Source: Methylorubrum populi (GTDB lineage Bacteria; Pseudomonadota; Alphaproteobacteria; Rhizobiales; Beijerinckiaceae). From it: 64,000 bases of DNA. The notes beneath the pieces were generated by a model. That model worked only from the letters and a program-made list of their open reading frames with translations, ran no database searches and was not told the DNA's origin. A program made the position numbers and the translations under genes. Positions within the stretch are counted from its first letter, which is position 1; each line of letters opens with the position of its first letter. Location of the stretch: NCBI GenBank assembly GCA_036946625.1, contig JAQIIU010000002.1:1218501-1282500 (forward strand). Direction: 5' to 3'. Below are positions 1 through 8,894 of the stretch, piece by piece.

Positions 1-34
1 ACGGTCCCCCGGCCTCTGGCCCGGTTCGTCCCGC

Positions 35-1321
35 TCAGGAATGTCCGCTCGCGCTGCCGGCGGCGGACGTGCCGCCCGAGCCGGTGCCGCCGGCGCTGGT
101 GCCGCCCTCGCTGGTGCTGCCCTTGGCCTTCTCGAAGGCGCGGCGGACCAGATCCGTGCCGACTTCCAGCGCCGCGTCGAGCGCCCGCTGCGACAGGGTG
201 CCCGCTTCCACCGTCTCCCCGGCATAGAGCGGCTGCTCCAGGGCGAGAGAATCGCCGCGGGTGACGCGCAGGCGGGCGACCTCGCGGCCCTGCTCGACGG
301 GGGCGACGAGCGGCCCCTGGTAGACCACCTTGGCGGTCACCCGGTCGGAGGTGCCGCGGGGCAGGAGCAGGCGCACGGGCCTGTTGGCCACGACCGGCAC
401 CGAGCCCTTTTCGCCGCCGAACACCGAGACCTCGGCCACGGTCTCGTTCGCCGCGAAGACCTGCCGCGGCTCGAAAGCGCGGAAGCCCCATTCCATCAGC
501 TTGCGGGCCTCGGCCGCGCGGTCGCGGGCGGTCTTCAGGCCCGAGACCACCATGATCAGCCGCTGCCCGTTCTGCACCGCCGAGCCGGTCAGCGCGTAGC
601 CGGATTCTTCGAGGTAGCCGGTCTTCAGGCCGTCGGCGCCGATATCGAGGGTCAGGAGCGGGTTGCGGTTCTGCTGCTTGATCTTGTTCCAGGTGAACTC
701 GCGCTCGGAGTAGATCTTGTAGAATTCCGGATAGGTCTCGATCAGGTACTGGGCGATCCGCGCCAGGTCGCGGGCGGTCACCTTCTGGTCGGGCGCCGAG
801 TAGCCGGTCGCGTTGCGGAAGGTCGAGTGCGTCATCCCGATCTCCTTCGCGCGCTGGTTCATCATGCCGGCGAAGGCTTCCTCGGTGCCGGCCATGTTCT
901 CGGCGATGGTGATCGCCGCGTCGTTGCCCGACTGCACGATCAGGCCGCGCAGCAGGTCGGAGAGCTTGATGCGGCTGTTGACCTGCGCGAACATCGAGGA
1001 GCCGCCGCCCCCCGCTCCGCCGCGGCGCCACGCGTCCTCGGTCACCGTGAATTCGGTGTCCATGGAGAGCCGCCCCTCCTTGATGGCGCGGAACACGATC
1101 TCCGCCGTCATCAGCTTGGCCATGCTCGCCGGGGAGAAGGGCTCGTCGGCGGCTTTCTCGAACAGCACCGAGCCGGATTCGGCATCGATCAGAATCGCGT
1201 GGACGGCCGCCGTCTGGAAGGCCTGGGCGCGGGCAGGGCCCGGATACGAGGCGGCGGCGAGCACCACGGACAGCAGGGCCGCCACCGCCCGACATGCCGT
1301 TGAAAACCGTTGCCCACGCAT
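35..1321 (-). CDS. D-alanyl-D-alanine carboxypeptidase (penicillin-binding protein 5/6 family)
   Basis: Predicted secreted 428-residue serine DD-carboxypeptidase that trims the terminal D-Ala from peptidoglycan stem peptides in the periplasm. Residues 1-32 form a signal peptide with an A-R-A type cleavage site. The three penicillin-binding motifs are present in order: SxxK as S66-M-A-K69, SGN at 131-133 and KTG at 233-235. A PBP5-type C-terminal domain follows, then a Gly/Ser/Thr-rich tail from about residue 405 in place of a clear amphipathic anchor. The start is the ATG at 1319-1321. Family assignment is firm; which dac paralogue it is cannot be decided from the sequence alone. Confidence 0.93.
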   Translation of the reverse strand: MRGQRFSTACRAVAALLSVVLAAASYPGPARAQAFQTAAVHAILIDAESGSVLFEKAADEPFSPASMAKLMTAEIVFRAIKEGRLSMDTEFTVTEDAWRRGGAGGGGSSMFAQVNSRIKLSDLLRGLIVQSGNDAAITIAENMAGTEEAFAGMMNQRAKEIGMTHSTFRNATGYSAPDQKVTARDLARIAQYLIETYPEFYKIYSEREFTWNKIKQQNRNPLLTLDIGADGLKTGYLEESGYALTGSAVQNGQRLIMVVSGLKTARDRAAEARKLMEWGFRAFEPRQVFAANETVAEVSVFGGEKGSVPVVANRPVRLLLPRGTSDRVTAKVVYQGPLVAPVEQGREVARLRVTRGDSLALEQPLYAGETVEAGTLSQRALDAALEVGTDLVRRAFEKAKGSTSEGGTSAGGTGSGGTSAAGSASGHS

Positions 1322-1756
1322 CGTCGCCTCTCCCGTGATCCCGTCTTCCGCCCGCTCTCGCCAAGCGTGACCTTAGACTGGATAGAATGCGATTTCGAAG
1401 ACAAAGTTCGCTTCTTCACCGCGTCACGAACGCGCCTTCGGGGCCGGCCGCGACGTGTGGAAGAACCGGCCGATCCCTGCATCGAACCCATGGATTTCCG
1501 GGACTTTTACCCCAACGAGGAGCGGTCCGCCCGCCATCGCCCGCCGGCCGACGCGCCCGGCGGGCGCAGCCGGTCGAGACCGGCATTCTCGATCGGCTGC
1601 TCGCCCGGGGCGAGGCCCGGCGCCGGGTCCGCGGAGGCCGTTCGTCCCGTCAGGCCGCGTGAGCGGGCGAAGTTTCCGTCGCCGCGCGCAATCGTATGGG
1701 GACAAGCGCCCTCTCGTCGTCTCGCGATAGCGCACGACCTTCGGTATAGCCGGTTC
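1322..1756. other. intergenic region, divergent promoters expected
   Basis: 435 bases between the divergently transcribed carboxypeptidase and RNase D genes. Both promoters should lie here. I saw no convincing small gene, hairpin terminator or exact GGAAC-N16/17-CGTT stress promoter. Open frames crossing it are extensions of the neighbouring genes with composition unlike coding sequence. Confidence 0.5.
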
Positions 1757-2911
1757 ATGGAACTGATCTCCGCAACGCAGGCCCTGTCCGACGCCTGTGC
1801 CCGGCTCGCCGCGCAGCCCTTCGTGACCGTCGATACGGAGTTCATGCGCGAGACGACCTATTATCCGAAGCTCTGCCTGATCCAGATGGCCGGGCCGGAC
1901 GGATTCGTCTGCCTCGTCGATCCCCTCGCCCAGGATCTCGATCTCCGGCCGTTCTTCGAATTGATGGCGGACGAGGGCACCGTGAAGGTGTTTCACTCGG
2001 CCCGGCAGGATCTGGAGATCATCTGGCTGCTCGGCGGGCTCCTGCCGCATCCGTTCTTCGACACGCAGGTCGCCGCGATGGTCTGCGGCTACGGCGACTC
2101 GGTCTCCTACGAGCAGCTCGTCAACGACGTCGCCAAGGCGCGCATCGACAAGTCGTCCCGCTTCACCGACTGGTCGCGCCGCCCCCTCTCCGAGGCGCAG
2201 CTCGCCTACGCGCTCTCCGACGTCACCCATCTCGTGACGATCTATCAGATGCTCGCCGCCGAACTGGTGCGGACCGACCGCGGCCTCTGGCTCGACGAGG
2301 AGATGGCGGTCCTCACCTCGCCCGAGACCTATCAGGCCGAGCCCGCCCAGGCGTGGCGCCGGCTCTCGGGGCGGATGCGCAAGCCGCGCGAGATCGCCGT
2401 GCTGATGGAGGTGGCCGGCTGGCGCGAGGCGGAGGCGCAGAGCCGCAACGTGCCCCGCGGGCGCATCCTCAAGGACGAGGCGGTGATCGACATCGCCACC
2501 GCGGCGCCCCGCAGTGTCGAGGCGCTGGGACGGCTGCGGACGATCCCCGCGGGCTTCGAGCGCTCGCGTACCGGCTCCGAGATCCTCGCGGCGGTCGAGC
2601 GGGGCTTTGCCCGCGACCTGTCGCAGATCGCCGTGCCCGAGCGCAGCCGCTCGCGCGGCAGCGGCAGCGGCGCCCTGGTCGACCTCCTCAAGGTGCTGCT
2701 CAAGGCGGTGGCCGAGGCCGAGGGCGTGGCGCCCAAGATCATCGCCACGGTGGACGACCTGGAGGCGCTCGCCGAGGACGACGGGGCCGATGTGCCCGTG
2801 CTCCAGGGCTGGCGCCGCGGATTGTTCGGCGAGAAGGCGCTCGCGCTCAAGCACGGCCGGATGGCGCTGGCGGTGGAGCGGGGCCGGGTCACCGTGCGCG
2901 CCCTGCCGTAG
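1757..2911 (+). CDS. rnd: ribonuclease D
   Basis: 384-residue 3'-5' exoribonuclease of the DEDDy family, acting in tRNA 3'-end maturation and RNA turnover. The exonuclease domain is at about residues 1-170, with the metal/catalytic residues D26, E28, D85, Y151 and D155 (the Y-x3-D arrangement typical of RNase D). An HRDC-type helical domain follows at about 200-290, then a less conserved C-terminal region. The frame is open further upstream, but the ATG at 1757 was chosen because conserved sequence begins directly after it and the upstream extension is not protein-like. It is monocistronic as far as can be seen. Confidence 0.93.
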   Translation: MELISATQALSDACARLAAQPFVTVDTEFMRETTYYPKLCLIQMAGPDGFVCLVDPLAQDLDLRPFFELMADEGTVKVFHSARQDLEIIWLLGGLLPHPFFDTQVAAMVCGYGDSVSYEQLVNDVAKARIDKSSRFTDWSRRPLSEAQLAYALSDVTHLVTIYQMLAAELVRTDRGLWLDEEMAVLTSPETYQAEPAQAWRRLSGRMRKPREIAVLMEVAGWREAEAQSRNVPRGRILKDEAVIDIATAAPRSVEALGRLRTIPAGFERSRTGSEILAAVERGFARDLSQIAVPERSRSRGSGSGALVDLLKVLLKAVAEAEGVAPKIIATVDDLEALAEDDGADVPVLQGWRRGLFGEKALALKHGRMALAVERGRVTVRALP

Positions 2912-3190
2912 CCCATGGCCGACACCTTCCTGTGACGGAGGGCGTTGCTCACGGTCATGCCCTTGGCGACGGAGCGGAAGCATCGTAATTCGGGAACAAG
3001 CTAGGAGCCCTGCGCCCGCTCCGGCTCACGCCGGACGCGACGCTGCCTCTGAAGGAGGGCCGGAATCTTGCCGTCTCGCCGACCGACCGCGTCGGTGAAA
3101 CGGCCGAGTTCGGGAGCATCGGCCCGGTTGCGCCGGCCTGACGCCCGCCCGAAAGTGGGCCCGATTTTCCCGTCAGCGTCTCTCCCAACG

Positions 3191-4126
3191 ATGCCGCCCG
3201 ACACGTCCGCCGCCCCGGAGGCCGGCACCTGCTACAGGCTCGCCTGGCATCCGCCCTACGACTGGGGTCATCTCGAACGGTTCTTCGCCGACCATGCGAG
3301 CCCCGGCATCGAGACGGTCACGCCGGGCCGCTACGCCCGCACTTTCGTCCTCGACGGGCGCCGCGGCACGCTCGCCGTCACGCCCGCGGCGGGGGCTCTC
3401 TCGGTCCGCATCCGCTGCCCGGCCCCTGGGGAAACCCACGAAGGAATCCTGGCGCGGCTGCGGGCGATGTTCGATCTCGATACCGACCCGCGGGCGGTCG
3501 CGGCCGGCCTCGCCCGCGATCCGCTGACGGCGGCCCTCGTGGCGCGACGGCCGGGCCTGCGCAGGCCGGGCGCCTTCGACGGGTTCGAACTCGCGGTGCG
3601 GGCGATCCTCGGTCAGCAGGTTTCCGTCGCCGCCGCGACGCGGCTCGCCGGCCGGCTGGTCTCGACCTTCGGCACGCCGCTGGCGCCGGAGGAGCGCGGG
3701 GCCGAACCCGGCCTGACCCATCTGTTCCCCAGGCCGGAACAGCTCGTGGAGGCGGAGGTGTCGCTGGTGCTGAACATGCCCCGCGCCCGCGGCCGGGCGA
3801 TCCAGGGCCTCGCCGCCGCGATGCGGGCGACGCCCGGCCTGTTCACCCCCGTCGGCGGCCTCGACGAAACGGTGGCGCGGCTGAAGGCGCTGCCGGGCAT
3901 CGGCGACTGGACCGCGCACTACGTCGCCATGCGGGCGCTGGCGCAGGACGACGCCTTCCCGGCCGGCGATGTCGGCCTGATGCGGGCGCTCGATGTCGGG
4001 GCCGGACGGCCGAACCGGCCGCAACTCCTCGACCGGGCAGCGGCGTGGCGGCCCTGGCGCGCCTACGCCGCGGTGCATCTCTGGGCGGAGGACGCCGCCC
4101 GGCGGGAACCGGGGAGCAAGCCATGA
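3191..4126 (+). CDS. alkA: DNA-3-methyladenine glycosylase II (AlkA-type, HhH-GPD)
   Basis: 311-residue base-excision repair glycosylase that removes alkylated purines. An AlkA N-terminal-like domain occupies about residues 12-110 and is followed by the HhH-GPD fold: the helix-hairpin-helix L234-P-G-I-G-D-W-T-A242 and the catalytic Asp D260 within F-P-A-G-D-V-G-L. In many bacteria this module is fused to Ada; here it stands alone. The start is the ATG at 3191. The stop overlaps an ATG (ATGA at 4123-4126) that opens only a 19-codon frame ending at 4182, probably without function. Substrate range beyond the AlkA family cannot be read from the sequence. Confidence 0.9.
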   Translation: MPPDTSAAPEAGTCYRLAWHPPYDWGHLERFFADHASPGIETVTPGRYARTFVLDGRRGTLAVTPAAGALSVRIRCPAPGETHEGILARLRAMFDLDTDPRAVAAGLARDPLTAALVARRPGLRRPGAFDGFELAVRAILGQQVSVAAATRLAGRLVSTFGTPLAPEERGAEPGLTHLFPRPEQLVEAEVSLVLNMPRARGRAIQGLAAAMRATPGLFTPVGGLDETVARLKALPGIGDWTAHYVAMRALAQDDAFPAGDVGLMRALDVGAGRPNRPQLLDRAAAWRPWRAYAAVHLWAEDAARREPGSKP

Positions 4127-4237
4127 CGACCCGCGATCCCGGCGCCGCCGACGATTTCGGCCGCGACCGCCTCGTCCCGTGAGCGTTAACGTCTCGTTTA
4201 CCATAACCGCCCACGGTCGGTCTCAGGAGAGAGAGCC

Positions 4238-4456
4238 ATGATCCGACGAGTCGGCCGTAGTTTCGATGTCCTCAGCGAGGCGCAGATCGTGGCCGGCCGC
4301 ACCGCCGGCCGCCGCGTCGCCCCGGACGTCCTGGCGCCCGCGCCGAGCCCGCGGCCGATCACCCAGCTTCTCGACACCATCCAGCACGTCGCCGAGGCCG
4401 CGACCGGTGAGCGCAGCTTCCTGCATGTCGGCGGCTCCGCGCACCGGAACGGCTGA
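4238..4456 (+). CDS. hypothetical protein, 72 residues
   Basis: Small protein preceded by a purine-rich ribosome binding site (GGAGAGAGAG, ending about 3 bases before the ATG at 4238). It has a basic N-terminal third, a Pro/Ala linker and an amphipathic C-terminal stretch (T-Q-L-L-D-T-I-Q-H-V). There is no signal peptide or membrane segment and I recognise no family. The good ribosome site and coding-like third positions support a real gene; the function is unknown. Confidence 0.6.
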   Translation: MIRRVGRSFDVLSEAQIVAGRTAGRRVAPDVLAPAPSPRPITQLLDTIQHVAEAATGERSFLHVGGSAHRNG

Positions 4457-4471
4457 GCGAGGAGACGAGGG

Positions 4472-5380
4472 TCAGGCGGCGGGCGCGCCCAGCTCGATCA
4501 GCACGATCTCCGGCGGAACGCCGAAGCGGACGCCGACCCCGCTGACGCCGAGGCCGCCGGAGACGATCAGGTGGTGCCCCTCCTCGACGACGTGACCGTA
4601 GGCGAAGCGCTGGCCGAAGCGCGAGTTCAGCACCGGCGAGTAGCCCAGCACGCGGATCTGGCCGCCATGGGTGTGGCCCGCCAGCGTGAGGGAGATGCGG
4701 GGCGGCACCTTCACGAAGATGTCGGGCTCGTGTGCCATGAGGATCACCGGCGCGTCGTCGCCGACCTGCGCCAGCGTCGCCGGGATGTCGGCGAGACTGC
4801 GGCGGCTGCCGACCGGCAGGAACGGCTCCTGATCCGCGAGCCCGGCGATCCAGAACGGGCGGCCGTCATGAACGAGCCGTACGGCGTCGTTTTCCAGAAC
4901 CGGGATGCCGCGTGCCTCCAGCAGGCGACGCACTTCGACCGGCCCCTTGCCGGCTCGCATCGCCTCGCGGTCGTCCCACCAATCGTGGTTGCCGAGCACG
5001 GCGTAGGTGCCGAGCGGCGCGCGCAGCTCCGCGGCGAGCCGGGCGAAATCGGGCAGCGGCACCGGCTGCCACGTCACCTTCCGTCCCGCCGGATAGTCGC
5101 CGAGCAGCAGGATCAGGTCGGGTGCGAGGGCGTTCGTCGCCGCCACGATCTCCGCGACCCGGCCGAGCGGCATGTAGGGTTCGCAGACATGGATGTCGGC
5201 GAGCACCGCGATCCGCAGGCGCAGGCCCGGGGTCCAGCCCGGCGGGGTCAGGGCGTAGCGGGTCAGCGCCAGCCGGAACCGGGGCTCGACGACGAAGGCG
5301 TAGGCGCCGCCCGAACCCAGGGTGAGCCCGGTGGCACCGAGGCCGCCCAGGACCTGCCTGCGGGTGGGGAGGATGAGCAT
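4472..5380 (-). CDS. metallophosphoesterase (YkuE/YaeI-like), TAT-exported
   Basis: 302-residue calcineurin-like phosphoesterase. The N-terminus (P-T-R-R-Q-V-L-G-G) is a twin-arginine signal followed by a short hydrophobic stretch. The dimetal site motifs are complete: D62-x-H64, G94-D95, G-N-H-D at 130-133, a His in M-A-H-E-P-D, and the C-terminal G-H-T-H-G-G-Q. Homologues of the YaeI/YkuE group are membrane-associated phosphodiesterases, some acting on UDP-diacylglucosamine or other lipids; the substrate here is not decidable. It converges with the 72-residue gene only 15 bases away. Confidence 0.88.
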   Translation of the reverse strand: MLILPTRRQVLGGLGATGLTLGSGGAYAFVVEPRFRLALTRYALTPPGWTPGLRLRIAVLADIHVCEPYMPLGRVAEIVAATNALAPDLILLLGDYPAGRKVTWQPVPLPDFARLAAELRAPLGTYAVLGNHDWWDDREAMRAGKGPVEVRRLLEARGIPVLENDAVRLVHDGRPFWIAGLADQEPFLPVGSRRSLADIPATLAQVGDDAPVILMAHEPDIFVKVPPRISLTLAGHTHGGQIRVLGYSPVLNSRFGQRFAYGHVVEEGHHLIVSGGLGVSGVGVRFGVPPEIVLIELGAPAA

Positions 5381-5466
5381 GCCGCCAGAGCCTACGACGC
5401 GGCCGCGGCGTCAAGCCTCGATCGCAGGCCCGGTCGCAAGGTCTCAGAGCCTGTTTGACTGCGGTG

Positions 5467-5601
5467 CTCCCATCTCGACCCTCATCCTGAGGTGCCGCGT
5501 GAGCGGCCTCGAAGGGTGCTCCAGGGATCGCGCGGGATCTGGAGCACCCTTCGAGGCCTCCGCTGCGCTCCGGCACCTCAGGATGAGGGTCGGGATGGGA
5601 G
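5467..5601. repeat. long imperfect palindrome (dispersed intergenic repeat)
   Basis: A 135-base inverted repeat. The left arm begins CTCCCATCTCGACCCTCATC and the right arm is its near-exact reverse complement, ending in GGGTCGGGATGGGAG. The centre, around 5530, contains GGGTGCTCCAG and CTGGAGCACCC. It lies between the phosphoesterase promoter and the end of the 71-residue gene. This type of palindrome containing CCTCATCCTGAGG is a common dispersed element in Methylobacterium-like genomes; a degenerate piece recurs at 29873. It could fold as a long hairpin in RNA and may terminate transcription. Confidence 0.85.
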
Positions 5602-5664
5602 TCATGGCTTTCCTCTCGCCTTGCCGTGGCCTGACGAAGACACGTCGACCGGCCGAACAGGCTC

Positions 5665-5880
5665 TTAGTCGACGGGCTCGTCCTCGTGGACGAAACGGAA
5701 CGCGTTCCGGGCCTCCGCCTTGGCGCGGGCCGCCTTCAGGGCGGCGGCGTTGACGTGGACGGCGGCGGCGAGCGCCGGCAGGGCCACGGGGCGGAAGTTC
5801 TCGCGATCCCCGGCCACGGTCACCGGGGCGACGTTGCCCGGTTCTGCCGCGAAGGTCGGGGTTCGGCTGGGGGCGTACAT
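5665..5880 (-). CDS. hypothetical protein, 71 residues
   Basis: Start at the ATG in 5878-5880, preceded by GGACAGGA on the minus strand, a good ribosome site at about 5 bases spacing. The product is an Ala-rich, probably soluble protein with an acidic C-terminus (H-E-D-E-P-V-D); no signal peptide and no recognisable domain. The frame is open upstream, but the extension is Arg/Pro-rich and lacks its own ribosome site. Function unknown. Confidence 0.6.
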   Translation of the reverse strand: MYAPSRTPTFAAEPGNVAPVTVAGDRENFRPVALPALAAAVHVNAAALKAARAKAEARNAFRFVHEDEPVD

Positions 5881-6218
5881 GGTTCCTGTCCTGTCTGGTC
5901 TTCGGGGCGGCCGGTGCGGGGCCGCGGCAATGCGATTCGACGCCTCACGGGACACGAGGTCGGCGCTTCGACGATCCCTTCGACCATGCCTTGATGGCAG
6001 GATTGCGAGGATGCCGTCCGCCCTGTGATCGATCCTTCCACATGAACGGAAGCTTAAGGCTGCGCGGGAGTCCCCTTTTTCAGCAGGCCGTCAAATCGGG
6101 CACCTTGCCGGGCCATGTTTTCGTTGGGCGATAGTGCAGAGCAGCAAGCCCGATCTTGCTATGCACGCAGGAACATTACACCGCACGGTCTCTGTCACCC
6201 TTTCGGACCCGGGACACT
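5881..6218. other. intergenic region, no gene seen
   Basis: 338 bases between the 71-residue gene and the convergent end of the aminotransferase gene. It should hold the promoter of the minus-strand small gene. I see no further gene, and no clear terminator hairpin for the aminotransferase. Confidence 0.4.
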
Positions 6219-7610
6219 TCAAGGGGCAGGCGCAGCCTCCAGCCCTTGCTCGGCGATCCACGCCGCGGTCCGGTCGAGGGCGCGAGCCAAGCGCTCGAAC
6301 AGGGTGTCGATCTCGTCCGGCTGGATCACCAGCGGCGGGCATACGGCGATGCGGTCGCCGGCCAGGAAGCGCACGATCAGGCCCTCGGCCTGGGCGAAGG
6401 CGACGCAGCGGGCGGCCACCCCGGCCTTCGGATCGAACGGCCGCTTCGAAGCCTTGTCGGCGACGATCTCGATGCCGCCGATCAGTCCCATGCCCCGCGC
6501 CTCGCCGACGAGCGGATGGTCCGAGAGTCGCGCCAGCGCCGCCTGGAATTGCGGCGCCCGTTCGGCCGCCCGCTCGACGATGCGGTCGCGCCGGTAGATG
6601 TGGAGCGCACGGCTGGCCACGGCGCAGGCGACCGGGTGGCCTGAATAGGTGGTGCCGTGGCCGAAGCCGCCGAGCTTGGCGCTCTCGTCGAGCATCGCCC
6701 GGTAGAGCGGCTCGTCGATGCCGATGCCGCCGAGCGGCAGGTAGCCGGAGGTCAGCGCCTTGGCGAAGGACAGCGTGTGCGGGCGAAGGCCCACCGCCTC
6801 GCTGCCGAACCACGTGCCGAGCCGGCCGAAGCCGCAGATCACCTCGTCGGCGATCAGGCGCACGTCGTAGCGGTCGAGCACGGCGGAGATCGCCGCGAAA
6901 TAGCCCGCGGGCGGCACGATCACCCCGCCCGCGCCCATCACCGGCTCGGCGAAGAAGGCGGCCACCGTATCGGGGTCTTCGGCGAGGATCTGCGCTTCGA
7001 GTTCGGCGGCCAGCCGCTGCGAGAAGGCCTCCTCGCTCTCGCCGGCCTCCGCGCCGCGGTAGTGGTGCGGGCAGGCGGCGTGCAGGAAACCCGCGATCGG
7101 CAGGTCCCAGTCGGTGTGGTTGGCGGGAAGTCCGGTGAGCGAGGCGGTCGCCACCGTGACGCCGTGATAGCCCTTCACGCGGCCGATGATCTTCTTCTTG
7201 CGCGGGCGCCCGAGCGCATTGTTCATGTACCAGACGAGCTTGATCTGTGCGTCGTTGGCCTCCGACCCCGAGGACGTGAAGAAGATCTTCGAGGTCGGGA
7301 CCGGCATCAGTTCCTTCAGCGTCTCGGCGAGTTCGATCGCCGGATCGTGGCTGCGGCCCGAGAACAGGTGGGCGAAGGGCAGCCGGCCCATCTGCTCGGC
7401 GGCGGCCTCGACCAGTTCCTCGTTGTCGTAGCCGAGCGCGGTGCACCACAGCCCGGCCATGCCTTCGAGATAGGGGCGCCCGTCGGTGTCGTAGACCCAG
7501 ACGCCGTGGCCCCGCTCCAGCACCAGCGGGCCCGTGTCCCGGAAGCTCGCGAGGTTGGTATAGGGGTGGATCAGGGTCTCGACGTCGCGGGCGGCGATGT
7601 TCGACAACAT
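6219..7610 (-). CDS. class III (omega) aminotransferase, PLP-dependent
   Basis: 463-residue cytosolic fold-type I PLP enzyme of the aspartate-aminotransferase-like class III group (relatives include putrescine-pyruvate and beta-alanine-pyruvate aminotransferases). Visible landmarks: S-S-G-S-E-A-N at 113-119 for PLP phosphate binding, K-G-Y-H-G at 146-150, the D-E-V at 255-257 that contacts the pyridine nitrogen, and the Schiff-base lysine K284 in F-A-K-A-L-T-S-G. The start at 7608-7610 (M-L-S-N-I-A-A-R-D) was preferred over an upstream in-frame ATG because family homology begins there. The amine substrate cannot be fixed; polyamine or omega-amino acid use is the usual prediction. Confidence 0.88.
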   Translation of the reverse strand: MLSNIAARDVETLIHPYTNLASFRDTGPLVLERGHGVWVYDTDGRPYLEGMAGLWCTALGYDNEELVEAAAEQMGRLPFAHLFSGRSHDPAIELAETLKELMPVPTSKIFFTSSGSEANDAQIKLVWYMNNALGRPRKKKIIGRVKGYHGVTVATASLTGLPANHTDWDLPIAGFLHAACPHHYRGAEAGESEEAFSQRLAAELEAQILAEDPDTVAAFFAEPVMGAGGVIVPPAGYFAAISAVLDRYDVRLIADEVICGFGRLGTWFGSEAVGLRPHTLSFAKALTSGYLPLGGIGIDEPLYRAMLDESAKLGGFGHGTTYSGHPVACAVASRALHIYRRDRIVERAAERAPQFQAALARLSDHPLVGEARGMGLIGGIEIVADKASKRPFDPKAGVAARCVAFAQAEGLIVRFLAGDRIAVCPPLVIQPDEIDTLFERLARALDRTAAWIAEQGLEAAPAP

Positions 7611-7720
7611 GATGCGGGCAGCCGATGAGACTTCACCGACGGGAGCGCGTCGGCAGCCCCGCCACACTAACGGCCGCAATCCCCGTCAGGAAGGCACCGC
7701 CCTCGTCTCGAAACGCGCCC

Positions 7721-8269
7721 ATGCCCGCGATGCTCGACCCCGCCACCATCGTCGCCGTGCCCGCGCGGGGTCGGGCCTGCGGGCCCTGCACGCTGTGCTG
7801 CAAGGTCTACGCGGTGCCGGCGGTGGAAAGCCCGGCCGGGCGCTGGTGCCGGCACGTCCGTTCCGGCGGCGGTTGCGGGATTCACGCGGAGCGCCCCGAT
7901 CATTGCCGGGCCTTCCACTGCCTCTGGATGACCGAGAGCTGGATCGGCCCGGAATGGCGGCCCGACCGCGCCAAGATGGTCTTGAGCCTCGACCCCGTGA
8001 CCCGCTTCCTCAACGTGCAGGTCGATCCAGGGCAAGCGGGAGCGTGGAAGCGGGCGCCCTATCACGAACAACTGCGCCGCTGGGCGGCGGCCTCGCTGCC
8101 GCTGCGGCGCTACGTGCTCGTCCACGTCAACACCGGCACCACCGTCGTGTTGCCGGATCGGGACGTGCCGCTCGGCGTGTTCGGTCCCGGGGACCGGCTC
8201 GTGGCCCGCGAGCGGATGACACCGGCGGGCCCGACGGCCGATGTCGAGAAGGTCTCGCGGCCGGCTTGA
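7721..8269 (+). CDS. cysteine-cluster protein (YkgJ-like zinc/iron-binding family)
   Basis: 182-residue protein with an N-terminal cluster of eight cysteines: C20-x2-C23-x2-C26-C27, C43, C52, C62 and C67. This matches the spacing of the YkgJ/UPF0153 family, thought to bind zinc or an iron-sulfur centre. The C-terminal half has no recognised domain. Start at the ATG 7721; the frame is open earlier but that part lies in the divergent promoter of the aminotransferase gene. The biochemical role of this family is not established. Confidence 0.75.
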   Translation: MPAMLDPATIVAVPARGRACGPCTLCCKVYAVPAVESPAGRWCRHVRSGGGCGIHAERPDHCRAFHCLWMTESWIGPEWRPDRAKMVLSLDPVTRFLNVQVDPGQAGAWKRAPYHEQLRRWAAASLPLRRYVLVHVNTGTTVVLPDRDVPLGVFGPGDRLVARERMTPAGPTADVEKVSRPA

Positions 8270-8291
8270 ACGTCGCCTGGGTCCGTCGTTC

Positions 8292-8654
8292 TCAGGTCAT
8301 GCAGCGGCCGGGCACCATCCTGCGCGCTTCCGGGCCGACGAGCGAACTCAGCGGAGCCTCGCAGCCCTCACGCGTCAGCCGTCGCGGCTTGACCGGAAGC
8401 TCCTCCTGGGCCGAGCGGGTCGGGGCCGCCTCGCTGCGGCCGGCCGGGCGGGGCGCGGTGGCGACGCGGACCGGGCTGAGCGCGGTGGAGTAGGGCCGCA
8501 TGCCCGGCAGGGGCGTCGCAGGGGCTTCGTAGGCGACGCGCGGGGCGCTCGGCGCCGCCATCGCATCGGCCTCCTGCCGAACGACCGGCAGAAGAAGCAG
8601 GGTCAGGATCGCAGCGGGGGCACTCACACCGAGGATGAAGCCGGGCCGAAGCAT
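8292..8654 (-). CDS. hypothetical membrane-anchored or secreted protein, stress-promoter controlled
   Basis: 120-residue protein with an N-terminal hydrophobic segment (about residues 6-25) and a Pro/Ala/Arg-rich periplasmic-type remainder that has only two cysteines, both near the C-terminus. No known domain is recognised. Its support comes from position: an exact sigma-EcfG promoter (GGAAC-N17-CGTT) lies on the same strand at 8695-8720, which would give a short leader of about 35 bases. It is therefore likely a member of the general stress regulon encoded by the adjacent phyR/nepR genes. Confidence 0.65.
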   Translation of the reverse strand: MLRPGFILGVSAPAAILTLLLLPVVRQEADAMAAPSAPRVAYEAPATPLPGMRPYSTALSPVRVATAPRPAGRSEAAPTRSAQEELPVKPRRLTREGCEAPLSSLVGPEARRMVPGRCMT

Positions 8655-8694
8655 CTTCGCGATCTCCGATGGGAGCTTGACAGGTTGTCAGCAC

Positions 8695-8720
8695 AACGCG
8701 GTCTTGCGATGGCCGGTTCC
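8695..8720 (-). promoter_or_regulatory. sigma-EcfG (general stress) promoter
   Basis: On the minus strand the sequence reads GGAAC, 17 bases, CGTT (forward AACG at 8695-8698 and GTTCC at 8716-8720). This is the published consensus for EcfG sigma factors of alphaproteobacteria. It points to the 120-residue gene ending at 8292, with the start codon about 41 bases downstream of the -10 element. Confidence 0.75.
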
Positions 8721-8863
8721 TTCACTGTCCCGCTTCGGGTCAAATCAGTATTCTTCTCCTCCACAGCGTTCCGCCCGCGTCGCCGGAACCGGCGTCGGCT
8801 CCGGGCCTATCGTGATAAAAAAGCACCTGTGGATGAAAAACGCGCCGTCCCGAACCGAAATCC

Positions 8864-8888
8864 GGAACCCGAGCGGCACATATTCGTT
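8864..8888 (+). promoter_or_regulatory. sigma-EcfG promoter of candidate small RNA
   Basis: Exact GGAAC (8864-8868), 16-base spacer, CGTT (8885-8888) on the plus strand. No plus-strand protein gene follows before the strong terminator at 8954-8983, so the expected product is a short untranslated transcript starting near 8895. Confidence 0.75.
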
Positions 8889-8894
8889 GAGTGA

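Noticed and set aside
41..1303. 420-codon plus-strand frame opposite the carboxypeptidase gene
   Set aside because: No domain, Arg/Gly/Ala-rich composition, and the opposite strand encodes a complete penicillin-binding protein.
4123..4182. 19-codon frame overlapping the alkA stop by ATGA
   Set aside because: Too short, no homology or conserved feature; kept only as a remark.
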